Source: Paraburkholderia lacunae
Lineage (GTDB): Bacteria > Pseudomonadota > Gammaproteobacteria > Burkholderiales > Burkholderiaceae
Length of the DNA stretch: 64,000 bases
Direction of reading: 5' to 3'
NCBI RefSeq assembly: GCF_003353175.1
Contig: NZ_QHKS01000036.1
Span: forward strand, 1-64,000
A program made the translations under genes and the position numbers. This document shows positions 34,150 to 41,933 of this stretch, one piece after another. Positions within the stretch are counted from its first letter, which is position 1, and each line of letters opens with the position of its first letter. The notes under the pieces are model-generated. The model saw only the letters and a list, made by a program, of their open reading frames with translations. It was not told the origin of the DNA and did not search any database.

Positions 34150-34955
34150 GCGTGGCCGATCTGGTCGCCGGCTTGCGCGAGAGCCGAGGGTTTCGGCATA
34201 AGACCGATATCGTCGATGTCGTCGGCTCGCTGGCGCGGCGTTTGCCGGGCGGCACGCGCGATCTCGCTCAGGCCGTCGCCCTCGGCGACGATTGCGCGGC
34301 GCTCGCCGACGGCGACGGCTATCTGCTGTTCGCGATCGAGGGCATGGTCAGCGATTTCGTGAGTGCGATGCCGTGGTTCGCCGGCTACAGCAGCGTGATG
34401 GTCAACGTCAGCGATATCTACGCGATGGGCGGCAGGCCGTTGGCGGTGGTCGACGCGCTATGGAGTCAGGGCATCGAAGCGGCGCATGACGTTCTGGCCG
34501 GCATGGCGGCGGCTTCGATGGCTTATGGCGTGCCGATCGTCGGCGGTCATACGAACACGCGCAGCGATGCGGCGCAATTGGCGGTATCGATTGTGGGGCG
34601 CGCAAAGGCGTTGTTGTCGAGTTTCAATGCGAAGCCCGGCGACCGCCTGATGATGGCGGTCGATTTGCGCGGCCGCTTCGAAGAACCTTATCCGTTCTGG
34701 AACGCGTCGGTGGAGGCACCCGGTGAGCGTTTGAGAGCCGATCTCGAACTCCTGCCGCAATTGGCCGAAAGCGGGCTCTGCGACACCGCGAAGGATATCA
34801 GCATGGCCGGCACGCTCGGCACCGCTTTGATGTTGCTCGAGTGCTCGCAAGGCGGCGCGCGGATCGATCTCGAGCGGATTCCGAAACCCGCTGATGTGCC
34901 GCTGGAGCGCTGGCTCACCGCGTTTCCCAGCTTCGGCTATGTGATTTTTTATTGA
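34146..34955 (+). CDS. Sll0787-type AIR synthase-like protein, C-terminally short
   Basis: The 269-aa protein resembles PurM/HypE ATP-binding enzymes: VALGDDCAALADGDGYLLFA near residue 40, then SSVMVNVSDIYAMGGRPLAV and PIVGGHTNTRSDAAQLAVS. It ends LTAFPSFGYVIFY and then stops, whereas family members as I recall are about 320 residues and continue past the FPSFG segment. The final stretch is a T-run (GATTTTTTATTGA), and removing one T would open into the next gene, not into a lost C-terminus, so a deletion is more likely than a simple frameshift. Function may be impaired or the tail dispensable. Confidence 0.78.
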   Translation: MSVADLVAGLRESRGFRHKTDIVDVVGSLARRLPGGTRDLAQAVALGDDCAALADGDGYLLFAIEGMVSDFVSAMPWFAGYSSVMVNVSDIYAMGGRPLAVVDALWSQGIEAAHDVLAGMAAASMAYGVPIVGGHTNTRSDAAQLAVSIVGRAKALLSSFNAKPGDRLMMAVDLRGRFEEPYPFWNASVEAPGERLRADLELLPQLAESGLCDTAKDISMAGTLGTALMLLECSQGGARIDLERIPKPADVPLERWLTAFPSFGYVIFY

Positions 34956-34968
34956 TTGGGGATTGGCA

Positions 34969-35253
34969 ATGCCTGTGATGCATTTTCGGATTCAATGGCC
35001 CGATGGCGACGAAGCGAACTGTTATTCGCCGTCGCTTGTCATCGGCGATTTCTTCAAGCCTGGCGAGGCCTATGCGCTGGACGATTTCGTCGAACGTTCG
35101 AGGCAGGCGTTAGGCATCGCGTCGGAGCGGGTGCGCGAAAAATACGGCTTTGCCTGTTCGGCGGCGCTGGATCAGCTCGCGCAGATCGAGCGCGACGCCG
35201 AGCGGTTTCGCGACCGGCCCGAGGCGACCGTCAAGGTTCTCGAATTCAGCTGA
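34969..35253 (+). CDS. MSMEG_0570 family nitrogen starvation response protein
   Basis: A 94-aa protein of the Nit1 cluster: PVMHFRIQWPDGDEANCYSP, then SLVIGDFFKPGEAYALDDF and an amphipathic C-terminal helix ending ..TVKVLEFS. Its function is unknown. It starts 13 bp after the AIR-synthase-like stop; an in-frame TTG at 34963 and ATG at 34984 are alternatives. The flavoprotein follows after 26 bp. Confidence 0.85.
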   Translation: MPVMHFRIQWPDGDEANCYSPSLVIGDFFKPGEAYALDDFVERSRQALGIASERVREKYGFACSAALDQLAQIERDAERFRDRPEATVKVLEFS

Positions 35254-35279
35254 ACGCTTACCTTTACAGAGGACGCATC

Positions 35280-36569
35280 ATGTCGAATCCAACACCTCAC
35301 GCGAGCACGGACGGGCACTATCGCGTGCTCATCGTCGGCGGCGGGCAGGCGGGCCTGTCGGTCAGCTACTACCTCAAGCAGGCGGGTATCGACCATCTGG
35401 TTGTGGAGAAGAACACGGTGACGCACACGTGGCGTCAGCAACGCTGGGACGCGTTCTGTCTCGTGACGCCGAACTGGCAGTGCGATTTGCCGGACTACCC
35501 GTACCGTGGCGACGATCCGCACGGTTTCATGAAGAAGGATGAAATCGTCGAGTACCTCGATGGTTTCATCGCGCATGTCGCTGCGCCGGTCATCGAACAT
35601 ACGGAAGTCAAACGCGTGAAGCAGCGCGACGACGGCACCTATACGATCGCGACGACCCGAGGCGATTTCACCGCGGATCACGTGGTGGTCGCCTCGGGCG
35701 GTTATCACACGCCGATCGTACCGCGCCTCGCAGAGCGTTTGCCCGCGCGGATCGCGCAACTGCAATCGTCCGCGTACCGCAATCCCGACGCGTTGCCGGA
35801 CGGCGCGGTACTGGTGGTCGGCACCGGGCAATCCGGCGCGCAGATCGCGGAGGACCTGCATCTCGCCGGACGCAAGGTGATCCTCGCGGTGGGCGAGGCG
35901 CCGCGCTGCGCGCGTTTCTATCGGGGCCGCGATGTGGTCGACTGGCTCGCCGACATGCAGTACTACGACATGCCGGTCGAAAAGCATCCGCTGCGTGAAG
36001 GCGTGCGCGACAACACCAATCACTATGTGACCGGACGCGACGGCGGGCGCGATATCGATCTGCGCAAGTTCGCCAGCGAAGGCATGGAGTTGTACGGCCG
36101 GCTCGACGATCTGCGCGACGCTCAACTGCGCTTTGCGCCGACGCTTGCCGCGAGTCTCGACGCCGCGGACGACACGTATAACCGGATCAACGCGAGCATC
36201 GACGGCTTCATCGACAGGCATGGAATCGACGCGCCCGCGGGCGGCGTCTATCAACGGGTCTGGCAACCGGCCGAGGAACGTACGGCGCTCGATCTCGACG
36301 CGAGCGGTATCTCGGCGATCATCTGGTGCATCGGCTTTACGCCGGACTTCAGCTGGCTCGACGCGCCGGTGTTCAACGGCCGCGGCTATCCGGCGCATAC
36401 GCGCGGCATTACGCCGATCGACGGCTTGTATTTCGTCGGCTTGCCGTGGCTGCACACGTGGGGCTCGGGGCGCTTCTCCGGCGTCGCGCGCGATGCCGGG
36501 TTCATCGTGCAGGCGATTCGCGAGAAGGAGCGGCAACGCGCTTCGATGAGCGCGGCTGTGGCGGCCTGA
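35280..36569 (+). CDS. FAD-dependent oxidoreductase, MSMEG_0569 family
   Basis: The 429-aa flavoprotein has two dinucleotide-binding motifs: VLIVGGGQAGLSVSYYLKQA (about 16-35, FAD) and AVLVVGTGQSGAQIAEDL (about 176-193, NADPH), like flavin monooxygenases of the FMO/Baeyer-Villiger superfamily. It is the last gene of the Nit1 cluster and probably oxidises the nitrile precursor or amine. AGAGGA precedes ATG 35280. A hairpin lies just downstream at 36603-36635, oriented mainly for the convergent phospholipase gene. Confidence 0.87.
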   Translation: MSNPTPHASTDGHYRVLIVGGGQAGLSVSYYLKQAGIDHLVVEKNTVTHTWRQQRWDAFCLVTPNWQCDLPDYPYRGDDPHGFMKKDEIVEYLDGFIAHVAAPVIEHTEVKRVKQRDDGTYTIATTRGDFTADHVVVASGGYHTPIVPRLAERLPARIAQLQSSAYRNPDALPDGAVLVVGTGQSGAQIAEDLHLAGRKVILAVGEAPRCARFYRGRDVVDWLADMQYYDMPVEKHPLREGVRDNTNHYVTGRDGGRDIDLRKFASEGMELYGRLDDLRDAQLRFAPTLAASLDAADDTYNRINASIDGFIDRHGIDAPAGGVYQRVWQPAEERTALDLDASGISAIIWCIGFTPDFSWLDAPVFNGRGYPAHTRGITPIDGLYFVGLPWLHTWGSGRFSGVARDAGFIVQAIREKERQRASMSAAVAA

Positions 36570-36598
36570 GGCGGACGCTCGCAAGCGCATGAGGGGCG

Positions 36599-36635
36599 AA
36601 AAAACGGCCGCTGCGTTTTTATCGCAGCGACCGTT
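36599..36635 (-). terminator. Terminator for the phospholipase C gene
   Basis: Read on the minus strand, a 12-bp stem with one mismatch (AACGGtCGCTGCG-type) and 7-nt loop is followed by six T. It lies between convergent genes and just beyond the hexamer repeat. Confidence 0.65.
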
Positions 36636-36655
36636 GGTGCCGGCAAGGCGTTTAA

Positions 36656-36745
36656 CTCAAGCTCAAGCTCAAGCCCAAGCCCAAGCCCAAGCCCAAGCTC
36701 AAGCTCAAGCTCAAGCTCAAGCTCAAGCTCAAGCTCAAGCTCAAG
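36656..36745. repeat. Hexanucleotide tandem repeat (CTCAAG/CCCAAG)15
   Basis: Fifteen uninterrupted 6-bp units: three CTCAAG, four CCCAAG, eight CTCAAG. The right end overlaps the stop codon of the phospholipase C gene (TCA at 36741-36743 on the plus strand), so the array forms its 3' untranslated region. Because the unit is 6 bp, changes in copy number would not shift a reading frame. Confidence 0.95.
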
Positions 36746-38852
36746 CGCCGAGCGCCGGATCGCTCATGCTGCTGTTGCCGGTTTCCACGTGTCCGGCAAG
36801 GCGTCGTGCGAAGGTGGGATCGGTATCGACCGTGATCGCCAGGTCATACCAGCCATGCGCGTTGCGCAGATCGAGGTACAGCTGTTCGGTATCGCCGCCG
36901 CGCACCGCGTGCCTCATCACGTTTTGCGGGTCATACGCGTTGACGATGGTGAACTGGCAACGCTCGCTGCCCACATTCGCGAGACGCAGTTGCAGATTCC
37001 CGTTCGCGACGTCGTAGCCTTCGGCGACTTCGGGCCGTGCGATATCGCCCCCGTTCCACCAGCTTCTGGCAATCGGCGTGCCCGAGAAGCGCCGCAGAAA
37101 GCCGTTCGGACCGTACACGGTGAAATCGTACGAGCCGTCGGGATTCAGCGGCAACTGGTCCTGAAGTCGTTTGCCCGCTTCGACCGTATAGGTGCGCGGC
37201 GCGTCGAGGCTAAACGCCGTATAAACGAGAAACACCGCGCCGGCGCGGCCCGTGTTGACGAAACGCATTGCCAGCTTGCCGGCCGCGCCCTCGCCGTGCA
37301 CCCGCACGAACAGTTCGTACGGCAGCGCGCGAGCCGGGCGCACGCCGGGTTCCTGCCTGGGCACGGCCTGGACGGCCGGCGGCAGCGGAACATAGTCAGG
37401 GTGGCGATTCTGATCGGGCGGTACATAGGCGCTCGTGCTCGGCAGCGTCGGGAAGGCGTCGTTCGGGTTGCTGAAGTTGAACGCCGACATCAGGTCGCCG
37501 CACACGGCGCGGCGCCACGGGGTGATGTTCGATTCGCCGAGATTGTGCTGCTGGCCGAAGCGCTTTTCGATGAAGCGGATCACCGACGTATGGTCGAACA
37601 CTTCCGAACACACGTAGCCGCCTTTCGACCACGGCGAGACGACCAGCATCGGCACGCGCGGGCCGAGACCGTACGGGCCGGCGGCCGTCTTCGCGTTGCC
37701 CGGATAGATTTCATTGCTGGTGTCGACCGTCGACAGACCGTTCGCACTCGACGCCGGCGCGAACGGCGGCGCCATGTGATCGAAGAAGCCGTCGTTCTCG
37801 TCGTAGTTGATCAACAGCACCGTCTTGCTCCACACCGCGGGATTGGAGGTGAGAACCTGCAAGACCTGGTCGATGTACCACGCGCCGTAGTTGGCGGGCC
37901 AGTTCGGATGCTCGGAATACGCTTCCGGCGCGACGATCCACGAGACTTGCGGCAGTGCGTTGTTCTGCACGTCGCGCTTGAGAATGTCGAAGTAGCCGTC
38001 GCCCCTGGCCGCGTTCGTGCCGGTGCGGGCGTTGTCATACAGCGGATTGCCCGGCTGCGCGTTGCGGTACTGGTTGAAGTAGAGCAGCGAGTTATCGCCG
38101 TAGTTGCCGATGTACGCGTTTTGCGTCCAGCCCCACGAGCCGTTCGCGTCGAGCCCGGTGCCGGCGTCCTGGTAGATCTTCCACGAAATGCCCGCGTTCT
38201 GCAGCACTTCCGGATAGGTCGACCAGCCGTAGCCGAGCTCGGAGTTGTCGATCACCGGACCGCCGCCGCTGCCGTCGTTGCCGACCCAGCCGCTCCACAT
38301 GTAGTAGCGGTTCGGATCGGTCGGGCCCATCAGCGAGCAGTGGTAGGCGTCGCAAATCGTGAAGGCGTCGGCGAGCTGATAGTGAAACGGGATGTCGTCG
38401 CGCGTGAGGTAGGCCATCGTCGTGGCGCTCTTGGCGGGCACCCATTGATCGTAGCGGCCGCCGTTCCACGCGGCGTGCGTGCTGTTCCAGTCGTGTGCGA
38501 GGTCTTGCAGGAATTGCAGGCCGAGGTTCGGCGCGCTCGGACGGAACGGCAGCACGTAGCCGAGATCCGCGGCGAGCGGCTGATACCACACGGGCTTGCC
38601 GTTGGGCAGCTTGATCGCGCGCGTATCGCCGAAACCGCGCACACCCTTGAGCGTGCCGAAGTAATGATCGAACGAGCGGTTTTCCTGCATCAGCACGACG
38701 ATGTGTTCGACGTCGAGGATGCTGCCGGTCTGGTTGTTGGCGGGGATCGCGAGCGCATTGCGGATGCCCAGCGGCAGCATGCTCAACGCGGTGACGGAAC
38801 CGGCGGCATGCGCGGCGGAGCGCAGAAAATCACGGCGATTTTTTGAGGTCAT
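36741..38852 (-). CDS. Phosphocholine-specific phospholipase C, Tat-exported
   Basis: The 703-aa enzyme hydrolyses phosphatidylcholine or related lipids outside the cytoplasm. The N-terminus has a twin-arginine signal, NRRDFLRSAAHAAGSVTALS (residues 4-23). The phosphoesterase core starts at HIVVLMQENRSFDHYFGTL (about 49-67), and two C-terminal beta domains (about 500-700) match the PLC-type C-terminal repeats. Length fits the PlcH/PlcN family, which needs Tat export of the folded enzyme. No plcR chaperone gene is adjacent. The gene stands alone with the terminator at 36599. Confidence 0.92.
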   Translation of the reverse strand: MTSKNRRDFLRSAAHAAGSVTALSMLPLGIRNALAIPANNQTGSILDVEHIVVLMQENRSFDHYFGTLKGVRGFGDTRAIKLPNGKPVWYQPLAADLGYVLPFRPSAPNLGLQFLQDLAHDWNSTHAAWNGGRYDQWVPAKSATTMAYLTRDDIPFHYQLADAFTICDAYHCSLMGPTDPNRYYMWSGWVGNDGSGGGPVIDNSELGYGWSTYPEVLQNAGISWKIYQDAGTGLDANGSWGWTQNAYIGNYGDNSLLYFNQYRNAQPGNPLYDNARTGTNAARGDGYFDILKRDVQNNALPQVSWIVAPEAYSEHPNWPANYGAWYIDQVLQVLTSNPAVWSKTVLLINYDENDGFFDHMAPPFAPASSANGLSTVDTSNEIYPGNAKTAAGPYGLGPRVPMLVVSPWSKGGYVCSEVFDHTSVIRFIEKRFGQQHNLGESNITPWRRAVCGDLMSAFNFSNPNDAFPTLPSTSAYVPPDQNRHPDYVPLPPAVQAVPRQEPGVRPARALPYELFVRVHGEGAAGKLAMRFVNTGRAGAVFLVYTAFSLDAPRTYTVEAGKRLQDQLPLNPDGSYDFTVYGPNGFLRRFSGTPIARSWWNGGDIARPEVAEGYDVANGNLQLRLANVGSERCQFTIVNAYDPQNVMRHAVRGGDTEQLYLDLRNAHGWYDLAITVDTDPTFARRLAGHVETGNSSMSDPALGA

Positions 38853-38933
38853 GGTGTTGGCTTTCGATCTTCACTGGAGAGGAACGAAACGCGCAGCCCT
38901 GGCGTGAGCTGCGCGTCGCGAGGGTCACGGAAC

Positions 38934-39257
38934 TCAATCTACGGTGTGGATGACGGGTGTGGCGAGTGGCGCCGACGCGGCGGCCGACAGAGCGGTGTCG
39001 GCGCCTGCTGCAAGCCGCGCTGGGGTTTGAATCGTGAGTGCGGGTGCTGCGGGTGAGGCGGAAGACGGGTTCGCCGACAAGACCTGCGCGGTGTTGCCGC
39101 TCTGATCGGCGGTGCTGCTGGAACTCGCGGTGCTGGTGCCGGGCGCCTTGTCGTCGTTGCTGCATGCGCCGATCAGCGCGCAGAAGGACGCGGCAATCAG
39201 CGCGCCTGCGAAACGTTTGCGACGTGATGCGGCAACAGGCTTCGACAAGACGGACAT
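38934..39257 (-). CDS. Small lipoprotein, hypothetical
   Basis: A 107-aa protein with a basic N-terminus, hydrophobic segment and lipobox FCALIGAC (cysteine about residue 31), followed by a Ser/Ala/Thr-rich, probably disordered mature part with no domain. It would be attached to a membrane by lipidation. GGAG lies 7 bp before ATG 39257. It ends 81 bp before the phospholipase C gene on the same strand and may be its transcript partner. Function unknown. Confidence 0.7.
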   Translation of the reverse strand: MSVLSKPVAASRRKRFAGALIAASFCALIGACSNDDKAPGTSTASSSSTADQSGNTAQVLSANPSSASPAAPALTIQTPARLAAGADTALSAAASAPLATPVIHTVD

Positions 39258-39398
39258 GGAATGTCTCCGGCACGGGGGACGGTGCGCGAGGACATCCATG
39301 TGCCCAGGTCAGCGATCAGAAGAATAATCGCTTACCCGTGTAACTTTTGTGAAGGTGCGGTGAGAGGGTGCTGCTGCCCGTGGGTCGGGCAGCAGCAG

Positions 39399-40241
39399 CT
39401 AACGCCGTTTCGCAACGAACGCCGCTATCGCCTCGTTCAACGCATCCGGCGCATCGCGGTGCGGGGAGTGCCCGCAAGCATCGAGTTTGACCAGTTCAGC
39501 ATGCGGCACGCGCTCGGCGATCGTATCGATCTGCGCCATCGTGCCGTAGTTGTCGTCATCGCCTTGTACCGCGAGTAATGGCTTGCGGATACCCGCCAGT
39601 TCCCCGGTGATGTTCCACGCCCTGAACGCCGGATTCAACCAGATATCGTTCCAGCCGTAGAACGCCGAGTCGACGTCGGCGTGATAACGGCTGAGCTTGC
39701 GGCGCAGATCGGTGGTCTCGTACAACTCCTTGGTTTGAGCGATGCTTTCCACAGAAATGTCTTCGACGAATACGTGCGGCGCAATAGCCACCGCGCCCGC
39801 CAATGCATCCGGAAACAGCGCCGCGTACAGCAGCGCGATCGAGCCGCCGTCGCTATGGCCGATCACCCACATGCGCTTGCGCTCCTCCATATCGATGGCG
39901 AGCGCATCGAGCAGAGCGGGCAGGATATCGCGCGCTTGCGCCGTCATGAAATCGACGGGCCACTTCACATGATGCGCACGCGGCGTCGAGCCTCCATAAC
40001 CGGGGCGCGAATACACCAGCCCACGCATGCCGAGCCGCTCGCACAAACGCTGCGGCCAGTCGCGCCACATGGCAAGCGAACCGAGTCCTTCGTGCAGGAA
40101 CAGGGCGAGCGGCGCATGGCCGGGCGTCTCGCCGGCTGCCTCATTCACCCAGCAATATTCGATGCGCAAAGGCCCATGTGCCGCCGTAGCGGGAAGTTCG
40201 GCGAAGTCGCTCTCCGTGGTTGCGGTTGCGGGGTTCTGCAT
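39399..40241 (-). CDS. Alpha/beta hydrolase of the box cluster
   Basis: The 280-aa hydrolase shows the HEGLGS oxyanion motif (ALFLHEGLGSLAMWRDW), nucleophile elbow GHSDGGSIALLYA (about 128-140) and catalytic histidine LDACGHSPHRDAP. It follows benzoate-CoA ligase by 8 bp on the same strand, so it is part of the benzoate operon; a role in hydrolysing a lactone or thioester side product is possible but not shown. A perfect GC hairpin lies just past the stop (39370-39396) without a T-run. Confidence 0.83.
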   Translation of the reverse strand: MQNPATATTESDFAELPATAAHGPLRIEYCWVNEAAGETPGHAPLALFLHEGLGSLAMWRDWPQRLCERLGMRGLVYSRPGYGGSTPRAHHVKWPVDFMTAQARDILPALLDALAIDMEERKRMWVIGHSDGGSIALLYAALFPDALAGAVAIAPHVFVEDISVESIAQTKELYETTDLRRKLSRYHADVDSAFYGWNDIWLNPAFRAWNITGELAGIRKPLLAVQGDDDNYGTMAQIDTIAERVPHAELVKLDACGHSPHRDAPDALNEAIAAFVAKRR

Positions 40242-40249
40242 GGATCACC

Positions 40250-41842
40250 TTAGGACTGTTCGCGCAGTTTGAAGCGTTGAATCTTGCCGGTGGCGGTCTT
40301 GGGCAAGTCGTCGATGAATACGATATCGCGTGGGTACTTGTGCGGCGCGAGCCGTTCCTTGACGAAGGCTTTCAACTCGTCCGCGAGTATCTCAGACGGC
40401 GCGAATTCGCGCTTCAACACGACGAACGCGCGCGTCTTGACAAGCCCGCCATGGTCCACGCCGACCACTGCCGCTTCCAGTACCGCGTCGTGCTGCACCA
40501 GCACCATCTCCACTTCGACCGGCGACACATACTGGCCGCTCACCTTCAGCATGTCGTCGCTGCGGCCCGCGTACACATAGCAGCCGTTCGCCAGGCGGCA
40601 ATACTTGTCGCCGCTGCGAATCCATTCGCCGAGAAAGGTGGCGCGCGACTTCTCGCGATTGCTCCAGTACATCAGCGCGGCGCTTGGCCCCTTGATATAC
40701 AGATCGCCGACTTCGCCATCGGGCACGAGGTGGCCCGCGTCGTCGCGCAGCTCGACTTCGTAGCCGGGCACGGGCCGTCCCGTGGTGCCGTATTCGACAG
40801 CGCCCGCGCGATTCGACAGGAAGATATGCAGCATCTCGGTCGAGCCGATGCCGTCGAGAATTTCGCAGCCGAAGTGCGCGGTAAAGCGCTCGCCGATTTC
40901 GCGCGGCAACGCTTCGCCGGCCGACGTGCACACGCGCAGTGCGACATCGGCGCGCGCGGGCAGATTGGGCGACACCAGCATGCTCGCGTACAGGGTCGGC
41001 ACGCCGTAGAACACGGTCGGCCGATGTTTGACGAGGCGCGTGAAAATGGCGTCCGCGGTGGGGCGCTCGGCCATCAGCACCGCGGTTGCGCCGACCGAAA
41101 GCGGGAACGTCAGGCCGTTGCCGAGACCATAGGCAAAGAACAGCTTGGCTGCGGAAAACACCACGTCGCTTTCCACGATGCCGAGAATCGGCTTCGCATA
41201 CAACTCGGCGGTCCAGTACAGATTCGAATGGGTGTGCACCGTGCCCTTCGGCTTACCGGTCGAGCCCGACGAATACAGCCAGAACGCGATGTCGTCGGCA
41301 CCGCTCGCGGCCGGTTTGGCGGCGGGCGTGGCGGCGTCGAGCAGATCGTTCAGCAGCGGCGCCGCAACAGCCTGGCCTTCGGGCGGCTGCGAGACGATCA
41401 GCTGGCAGCCGTCATGTTCGGCGCTAGCCAGCGCCTGGGTGACGGCCGGCAGCAGCGCGCCGGATGCGATCACGGCGCGCGCGTGGCTATGCGTGAGCAT
41501 GTAGACGTAATCGGCGGCGGTGAGCAGCGTGTTCGCCACCACCGGCACGACGCCCGCATGGAGCGCACCGAGAAAGGCGATCGGCAACTCGACGGTATCG
41601 AGCATCACCAGCAGCACGCGTTCTTCCGGATGCACGCCGAGTGTGCGCAGCGCACTCGCGAAGCGCCGGGCACGCTCTTCCAGTTCGCCATAGGTGATGG
41701 TGCCGGCGTCGTCGATATACGCCGTCTTCGCCGCGCGCGTTTCGTTCAGGTGAAACAGATAGGCCGCGAAATTGAATTGCGCGGGCGGCGGCTCGACCGT
41801 CGCGGCGGGCTGACTCGCAGCGGGTTCCAGCAGGGCTTCCAT
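40250..41842 (-). CDS. bclA: Benzoate-CoA ligase
   Basis: The 530-aa AMP-forming ligase activates benzoate to benzoyl-CoA, the entry step of the box pathway. The P-loop-like motif YSSGSTGKPKGTVHTHSN (about 170-187), the GIGSTEMLHIF region and the C-terminal lysine in PKTATGKIQRFKL are all present. The sequence pattern and the adjacent box genes identify benzoate rather than acetate as substrate; closely related 2-aminobenzoate or 4-hydroxybenzoate ligases cannot be excluded. GGAGGAG precedes the ATG. Confidence 0.92.
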   Translation of the reverse strand: MEALLEPAASQPAATVEPPPAQFNFAAYLFHLNETRAAKTAYIDDAGTITYGELEERARRFASALRTLGVHPEERVLLVMLDTVELPIAFLGALHAGVVPVVANTLLTAADYVYMLTHSHARAVIASGALLPAVTQALASAEHDGCQLIVSQPPEGQAVAAPLLNDLLDAATPAAKPAASGADDIAFWLYSSGSTGKPKGTVHTHSNLYWTAELYAKPILGIVESDVVFSAAKLFFAYGLGNGLTFPLSVGATAVLMAERPTADAIFTRLVKHRPTVFYGVPTLYASMLVSPNLPARADVALRVCTSAGEALPREIGERFTAHFGCEILDGIGSTEMLHIFLSNRAGAVEYGTTGRPVPGYEVELRDDAGHLVPDGEVGDLYIKGPSAALMYWSNREKSRATFLGEWIRSGDKYCRLANGCYVYAGRSDDMLKVSGQYVSPVEVEMVLVQHDAVLEAAVVGVDHGGLVKTRAFVVLKREFAPSEILADELKAFVKERLAPHKYPRDIVFIDDLPKTATGKIQRFKLREQS

Positions 41843-41933
41843 ATGTCTCCTCCATCGGGTGAGGGCGGTCCGGCTGTTATGTGCTCATGATCCGCTCGAT
41901 GCTTGCTTGCACGCCTGGGTGCACCTCGTGCTG

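Noticed and set aside
36789..38846. 685-codon plus-strand frame opposite phospholipase C
   Set aside because: Antisense shadow; the minus-strand protein has a Tat signal and complete catalytic motifs.
39370..39396. Perfect 10-bp GC hairpin after the alpha/beta hydrolase stop as terminator
   Set aside because: No T-run follows on either strand, so rho-independent termination is not supported, though it may protect the 3' end.
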